From Phycisphaerae bacterium (GTDB lineage Bacteria > Planctomycetota > Phycisphaerae > UBA1845), in NCBI GenBank assembly GCA_021604825.1, contig BQJS01000152.1, positions 1 through 12,116 of the forward strand: a stretch of 12,116 nucleotides of DNA. The letters are read 5' to 3'. Position numbers and translations under genes: made by a program. Positions within the stretch are counted from its first letter, which is position 1. The number at the start of each line of letters is the position of its first letter. Of the stretch, positions 7,468 through 12,116 are shown in pieces. The notes beneath the pieces are model-generated. The model saw only the letters and a list, made by a program, of their open reading frames with translations, did no database searches and was not told the origin of the DNA.

Positions 7468-8118
7468 CGTCATAAACTTCAAACCATGTGTAACTTGATT
7501 TGACCTTGCTTATTTGTTTTGTTGCTGCTGACTCTGCGAGACAAACGACCGGTCTGATTGAGGCTTGAGGCTCCTTTTCCTTCCCGCTTCTTTCTGACCA
7601 GGCAACGCCATTCGACGCAAACAACGTTGTTCGCCTGAGTGATTCGTCTGCTGACAGCTCTCGCAATCTGTCTTGAGTAGGTGATGCTTCTAGCAACGAA
7701 TCGTTTTCACATCGCGCTTCGAGTTCCCAGTGATAAACTCCGGACAATTCACGAAGCTCAAATTCACCGGACCCCAGCATGCCCTCCGACATGCCAAGAC
7801 AGCACTCGAACCTGGTTGTGTGACAAGACCCTGAAAGCGACAACCACACATGTCGCGAAAAGGCACACCGACCGACTCTCAAAAACCGATTCGCAAAAAG
7901 AGCCATCACGTGACGGCACCCAACTTCCGCGAAAACTCAAGCCGTAGATGCCTGGCCTGCGCACACACCCCTTTTTTCCTTAGTATTTCAGCTTGCATTG
8001 TAACCGGGCACACTTTCCTAAATCAACCCTGATGGTCGTTCACATTTCCGACACAAATTCGCGCAAATGAATCAATTATGACGTGTTTTGCCTACTTATT
8101 CTTGTCGGAGGAATTGGC

Positions 8119-8259
8119 GTGCCACTTAGTGTTCTTGGGGGTAAAACGCCTATTTTCAGAAGCGACTCTGTGTTATTGGACCTTGAATATCCAATGACGA
8201 ATACATTGCGCGAAAACCCGGCTCCTACCAATCAAGCAACGCCTTGGATAAGCAGCTGA
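8119..8259 (+). CDS. Possible small ORF, 46 aa, unknown
   Basis: A GTG at 8119 is preceded by GGAGG (8107-8111) at an optimal 7-base spacing and opens 46 codons ending in TGA at 8257-8259. The peptide begins 'MPLSVLGGKTPIFRSDSVLL' and has no signal peptide, membrane segment or cysteine. I do not recognise it. The SD is as good as those of the certain genes here, which is the only support. The ORF is short enough to arise by chance, and no convincing promoter was found just upstream. It could also be a leader peptide or the remnant of a longer gene. Confidence 0.28.
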   Translation: MPLSVLGGKTPIFRSDSVLLDLEYPMTNTLRENPAPTNQATPWISS

Positions 8260-8397
8260 ACAATCCCATGCGGTGAACTGAACGATCCGCTCCCCAGGAT
8301 GCGCCCCTTTAATTGCCCAAACCACCCGGGGACGACCGAATCGCCCCGCCATTTGCCAGAATCAGGATTCAAGCGATCCATGTACGTCCGGATACTG

Positions 8398-8426
8398 TTG
8401 ACGACCTCTTAGGGCCTCCTTATAAA
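8398..8426 (+). promoter_or_regulatory. Putative sigma70-type promoter facing the FG-GAP lipoprotein gene
   Basis: TTGACG (8398-8403, five of six) and TATAAA (8421-8426, five of six) are separated by exactly 17 bases. Transcription would start near 8433, leaving a leader of about 275 bases before the ATG at 8709. It is the best promoter match in the intergenic region on this strand. The long leader is unusual but not excluded. Confidence 0.5.
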
Positions 8427-8708
8427 TGCGATCGGCTGCTTTTCTGTGCGCGATGCGTGAGTCTCATCCAGCCTGGGAAGTAACGGCCCGTCGATTGCTA
8501 AGGGCCTTTCCCATCGAGGTTTGGCTTGATTCACCATCGCGTGGCGGCGGTACTCCCCTATCGTGGGTTACCCTCAGCGAATGAGCGGCCCGCATGAACG
8601 GACGCTTAACAGAAAAATCAGAATCGAAAAGTGATTGAATTCGGCGAAACTTGGGCTGTATGAATCCAGGCCTGCCGCCCTCCATAAAACCAAACCGGAG
8701 TTTCACAG

Positions 8709-11700
8709 ATGAAATCGAAGGGGACCGTGTCAGGATCGCGGATCGGGTTGAACCAGTTCCGACGCCTGAGCAAGTCTGCATTAACCATATTATTGACAAT
8801 AGTTTGCGCAGGATGCCCCGTGGCCGACAACGGCAGCAACGGTGAAGATGGCGAACTTTTCGGCGCGATTGCGTTCTTCAGCAATATCCGTCTCTCGGGC
8901 GAACAGAACGTCACGATCGTTTATGGCACGAGCGAGTCAGCCACCACGATCTCGGCGTATTATGTGCCGGTGGCGAGCACTGCGATCGACTCGCAAGCCA
9001 CGGGTGCGGAAATCATCTTCGCCAACAATCTGACAGCGGGTGCCAATCAAACGACCACGTTGAATACGCTCAATATTCCGGTCGGGTTGTATCGCATTGG
9101 CCTCAACGTCGCGGACGGTTCCAGTTCGATCAAGGTCCTTAGCCTTGGAACGTTTGAGATCACCGCATTGCCGAGTCCTGTTTTTGAAGCACCGGGTTCC
9201 GACTTGCAGATCGTTGCCGGAACGCCTGTCGACATTCGCGTTGTTGTGGGCGATGACGAAAACGCTGTTCAATGGCGACTCTTTTTTGTCGAAGCCAGCA
9301 CGTCCGTCGAAGGACTGCCCGCCAATCAAATCGGCGACCCAATTGCCACTGGTGCCGCGAGTCAGATCATTACGGTCTGGAACACGACAGGGCTCGCGAA
9401 CGGAACGTATCGCATCGGAATTTCGGTCACCGATAGCGGCCAATCCATCGACTCAGCCGTCAACAACAACGAATCGATACCGGCCCCGACGTTCAACTCG
9501 TTTTCCGTGAGCATTGTTGACGAAATCCCAACGCGCACCCCGCCAACGGTTGTCGTCAATCAGCCTTCGGCTGACATCGAATTACTCGGCTCGGAAACCA
9601 CGTTGATTCAGTTTGAAGTGACTCGTTTTGAATCCGCGACACAGTTTGAAAAGGTCACGCCGTTCTACGATGTCGATGACATCGCCACCAATGGAAATGA
9701 AGTGCCGATTGGCCAACCGTTTGAACCCTTCCCGCTGGAAACCTCCAACGTCGTATTTGCAGGCAACATGATCGACCTCGGCGAAACCGTACACATCGGG
9801 GTCCGTGCCGAAGACGGCGTCGGCGAACCGGTTACAGCGTATGCCCCGGGAACGATAACTCGTCTTGATCCTGATGCCGCACGGCTCACCGTCACCCAGC
9901 CGACCAATGCATTGGCCCAGAAACCCGGCGCGGAAATCAACGTCGCCTGGCAGATCGATAATCTGCCGACGACTGCAGACGCCGAAGTGGATATCTTCGT
10001 TCGACGCATCGGTGCCGACGGCAACCCGATCAATGCCACTCTCGTCGATAGCGACAAGAGCAACATCGCGCCAATTCCGCTGACGCAGACTTCGGCGACA
10101 TTCCCAGCACCGTTGCCCGGCAAATTCAGAGTCACCGTTAGGCTCACGTTCACGGATGGTTCGGCTGACGAACTTGTCGATGACGCTCCGGTCGATATTC
10201 AGATTTCGACGCTGCCAACGATCTTCTGGCTGGGTTCGCTGCTCGACACCAACCCACAAATCAAAGGGGCAATCTTCGAAGGTGTTCAGTTTGAAGACAA
10301 CGCTGGTTCGTCGTTTGAAGGTGGCGAGGACTTTGACAATGACAATGTTGACGAAGCCTTCATCGTAAGTAGGTACGCAAAACCAGAGTTTCAGAATCCA
10401 AGCGGCGTCGGTCCAGGCGAAGCGTACATGCTTCGGGGCACACTATCCGAACGTTATGCGGGTCGTTTGAACCTCAACTCCGTTGCCAATTCTCAGGTGC
10501 CTGGTTTCGTCTTTACCGGAGTTGAACCGAATCCCACTTTGGCACCCACCGACACCGACGGACTGGCCAGCGTCTTCGTCTCAAACGATGCCGATGGTGA
10601 TTCCGTTGGCGAAATCGTATTCGGATTTCCGCGGGTATTTTCGCAGCGCGTCAACCAACTGACCGGTCCAGCCATGATTGATTCAAATGGCAGCATCGAA
10701 AACAGATGCGCCCTTGGCGTCGACGATCCTCAATTTACACGAGGCGGTATCGTCATCGTCAGTAGCCACAATGCCCCGCTTCGTTCCAATTTCGCAGACG
10801 AGGGCAATCGTCGGTGCAAGTTGGACAACGTCGGCCAGGAGTTTGACGTAAACTTTATCTCCGGCGAAGAGGGAGTTGAATCGGTAGTTTCCGTCTCACC
10901 TGAACCAGGCGAAGGCGCGCTTTGCAGCAACGCATCGAGCTGGATGGAAGATCGGCTGGTCTTTATTGATAGCGAAGGCAATTGCCCACCTGAGCCAGAA
11001 CCCAACTTCATCGGCTGCGCGAGTTCGGCTGTGTTTGGCGGTGACGATGAGCAAGAAACCCTGGTCGAACCGACGTTCGGATTTGATCCGCGATTGGCTG
11101 ACCATTATTTGTGCAATTTTGATGTTCCATGTTACGCAGGAGATCCCAATGGCAGTCTTCAAGAAGGTTGCCCTCGCATCGATTTAGCAGGTACCGATTG
11201 CGACTTTTTTCAGGAACGAATGTTCGGAATTAACCTTTGTCCACAGACCATTCCAATTACTGAGGCAATCGGACCAGACAGTCCAGACCCGAGCTGTGAC
11301 GCAGGCAAGGAATTGGTCCGACCGCGATTCTTTGAACTGGGCGAATCCTGGATTGAACCCACCATTGACTTCATGCTGAGCGGATTCTACCGCGAAAGAA
11401 TTTCAGGTATTTCTGGAGATGATGTCGATTGGAACGACATCATGGCGGACAACGGCATCCCAGCGGATGAAGCTGGACGCATCGACTCCTTGATCGGTTG
11501 CAGGGTCATCGGTGAGACGGTAAACGAAGGGTACGGAACATCCATCGCACAAAGTGACGACAACCTGTTCGTGACTGCACCTTACCGCCAACTCGCCGTG
11601 GTCGAAGGCGGCACTCGAGAGCGTGGGGGTCTCGCGTACTCGATCGAAAACTACCAACCACTGCCCAGTCAAGGGCGATTGCTATCTTTGCTTTGGCAGT

Positions 11701-12116
11701 TGCCTCAAGGCGTCGGCATCGGATTTAACCCGAGTTTCTATGGAACCATAGGCACACCACCCCAACCGCACCAATACCTTGCCGATGGCAATAGCCACTT
11801 TGGCGACAGACCAGGGCAGGCTGCGATCGTAAATCACCGCGATCTAACCGACAACCTCGACATCTTCGGCGATACGGGGGAAGAAATCAGCAACGTGTTG
11901 GGAATCGAAGACTTCAATAATGACGGCAGAGGCGATGTACTCATTGGTGCGCCTTTCGGGGATATTGACAACGACGGAGTTCCCGATGGTGCGGCTTATG
12001 TCGTGTTCAGACGCGCAGAATCGCTTGAAAGTAGTTTCGACCTGGCCGACCTCAAACGCGCTCCGAATAACCCGGAACGACTTTCGGGCGTTTTGATTCG
12101 CGAAACGTTTGGAAGT
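8709..12116 (+). CDS. Large FG-GAP (beta-propeller) lipoprotein, 3' end outside window
   Basis: One frame stays open from the ATG at 8709 to the right edge: 1136 codons with no stop. The ATG follows an in-frame stop (TAA, 8685-8687) and GGAG 8 bases upstream (8697-8700). It yields a long basic n-region (Arg11, Arg18, Arg19, Lys22), hydrophobic ~24-33 and a lipobox-like CAGC placing the lipidated cysteine at residue 36. Four Ig-like modules of ~105-130 residues follow (about 40-505), marked near their ends by 'YRIGLNVADG' (~128), 'YRIGISVTDSG' (~234), 'VHIGVRAEDG' (~361) and 'FRVTVRLTFTDG' (~473). Then come FG-GAP/integrin-alpha-like blades: 'EDFDNDNVDEAFIV' (~537), 'NDADGDSVGEIVFGFP' (~626), 'YGTSIAQSDDNLFVTAP' (~942) and the classic 'DFNNDGRGDVLIGAPFGD' (~1068). 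Residues 667-931 hold 12 cysteines; I found none elsewhere after Cys36. Such proteins sit on the outside of the membrane and bind calcium through the Asp/Asn-rich loops. The ligand is unknown. Confidence 0.9.
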   Translation, partial: MKSKGTVSGSRIGLNQFRRLSKSALTILLTIVCAGCPVADNGSNGEDGELFGAIAFFSNIRLSGEQNVTIVYGTSESATTISAYYVPVASTAIDSQATGAEIIFANNLTAGANQTTTLNTLNIPVGLYRIGLNVADGSSSIKVLSLGTFEITALPSPVFEAPGSDLQIVAGTPVDIRVVVGDDENAVQWRLFFVEASTSVEGLPANQIGDPIATGAASQIITVWNTTGLANGTYRIGISVTDSGQSIDSAVNNNESIPAPTFNSFSVSIVDEIPTRTPPTVVVNQPSADIELLGSETTLIQFEVTRFESATQFEKVTPFYDVDDIATNGNEVPIGQPFEPFPLETSNVVFAGNMIDLGETVHIGVRAEDGVGEPVTAYAPGTITRLDPDAARLTVTQPTNALAQKPGAEINVAWQIDNLPTTADAEVDIFVRRIGADGNPINATLVDSDKSNIAPIPLTQTSATFPAPLPGKFRVTVRLTFTDGSADELVDDAPVDIQISTLPTIFWLGSLLDTNPQIKGAIFEGVQFEDNAGSSFEGGEDFDNDNVDEAFIVSRYAKPEFQNPSGVGPGEAYMLRGTLSERYAGRLNLNSVANSQVPGFVFTGVEPNPTLAPTDTDGLASVFVSNDADGDSVGEIVFGFPRVFSQRVNQLTGPAMIDSNGSIENRCALGVDDPQFTRGGIVIVSSHNAPLRSNFADEGNRRCKLDNVGQEFDVNFISGEEGVESVVSVSPEPGEGALCSNASSWMEDRLVFIDSEGNCPPEPEPNFIGCASSAVFGGDDEQETLVEPTFGFDPRLADHYLCNFDVPCYAGDPNGSLQEGCPRIDLAGTDCDFFQERMFGINLCPQTIPITEAIGPDSPDPSCDAGKELVRPRFFELGESWIEPTIDFMLSGFYRERISGISGDDVDWNDIMADNGIPADEAGRIDSLIGCRVIGETVNEGYGTSIAQSDDNLFVTAPYRQLAVVEGGTRERGGLAYSIENYQPLPSQGRLLSLLWQLPQGVGIGFNPSFYGTIGTPPQPHQYLADGNSHFGDRPGQAAIVNHRDLTDNLDIFGDTGEEISNVLGIEDFNNDGRGDVLIGAPFGDIDNDGVPDGAAYVVFRRAESLESSFDLADLKRAPNNPERLSGVLIRETFGS

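Larger units (their letters stand above)
7412..8708. other. Gene-poor divergent intergenic region, ~1.3 kb
   Basis: This stretch separates the two giant, divergently transcribed surface-protein genes. It contains the leader and SD of the left gene (7412-7467), a possible 46-codon ORF (8119-8259), a promoter-like element facing right (8398-8426) and, in the ensuing leader, a weak 5-bp GGCCC/GGGCC stem (8485-8489 with 8502-8506) followed by only TTT. A 156-codon minus-strand open frame (7439-7909) has no SD and no recognisable protein features, and I do not accept it as a gene. From 7910 to 8100 I see nothing convincing. No RNA gene or mobile-element end was recognised. Confidence 0.6.

Noticed and set aside
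7439..7909. A 156-codon minus-strand open frame upstream of the giant secreted-protein gene
   Set aside because: It starts at a GTG without an SD, has no domain, signal or sensible composition, and overlaps the structured leader of the next gene. It is most likely untranslated sequence.
8485..8509. Terminator-like stem GGCCC/GGGCC in the leader of the FG-GAP gene
   Set aside because: It has only five base pairs, a 12-base loop and three T. This is too weak to call a terminator or attenuator.
8790..8796. A TTGACA-like -35 hexamer near 8791
   Set aside because: It lies inside the signal-peptide codons of the FG-GAP gene, and no -10 element follows at a usable distance.
8464..8914. Two minus-strand frames (8464-8799 and 8618-8914)
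   Set aside because: They overlap the start of the FG-GAP lipoprotein in antisense, have no SD, and resemble no protein.
9582..10259. A 225-codon minus-strand frame with an apparently regular composition
   Set aside because: It is antisense to the Ig-like modules of the FG-GAP lipoprotein. Complementary reading of Asp/Val/Thr-rich codons commonly leaves such frames open.

Overview
The window looks like a piece of a Planctomycetota chromosome, probably from a Phycisphaerae-like lineage. This is inferred from protein style, not from a marker gene. One very large secreted protein is full of 'DCNxNGxPDxC'-type calcium-binding repeats and ends in a dockerin-like domain, a combination common in that phylum. 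It is accompanied by a large FG-GAP lipoprotein and roughly 53% GC (estimated by eye). No rRNA, tRNA, CRISPR array, transposase or integrase was seen.

Layout. Positions 1-2507 carry three minus-strand genes in the order glyA (serine hydroxymethyltransferase) -> small lipoprotein of unknown family -> exported thioredoxin-fold protein that runs off the left edge. Gaps are 68 and 83 bases with no obvious terminator, so they may be co-transcribed. A plausible sigma70-type promoter for glyA lies at 2608-2636. Positions 2689-2736 hold three imperfect 16-bp tandem units, and 2741-2780 is a clear intrinsic terminator for the next gene upstream. Positions 2840-7411 (minus) encode the 1523-residue secreted dockerin/calcium-repeat protein, with a GTG start and a perfect AGGAGG. 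A stable hairpin sits in its leader.

Positions 7412-8708 are gene-poor. They hold a possible 46-codon ORF (8119-8259) and a good promoter-like element (8398-8426) pointing right. From 8709 to the right edge a single plus-strand frame stays open for 1136 codons without a stop. It encodes an exported, probably lipidated protein with four Ig-like modules, FG-GAP beta-propeller blades and a cysteine-rich insertion.

Functionally, glyA is central one-carbon metabolism. Every other confident gene carries a signal peptide or lipobox, so the region is otherwise devoted to envelope or extracellular proteins. The two giant genes are transcribed divergently from the shared 1.3-kb region. I see no evidence of a defence system, mobile element or other clearly new multi-gene system. 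The most interesting material is the architecture of the two large surface proteins and their regulatory region.
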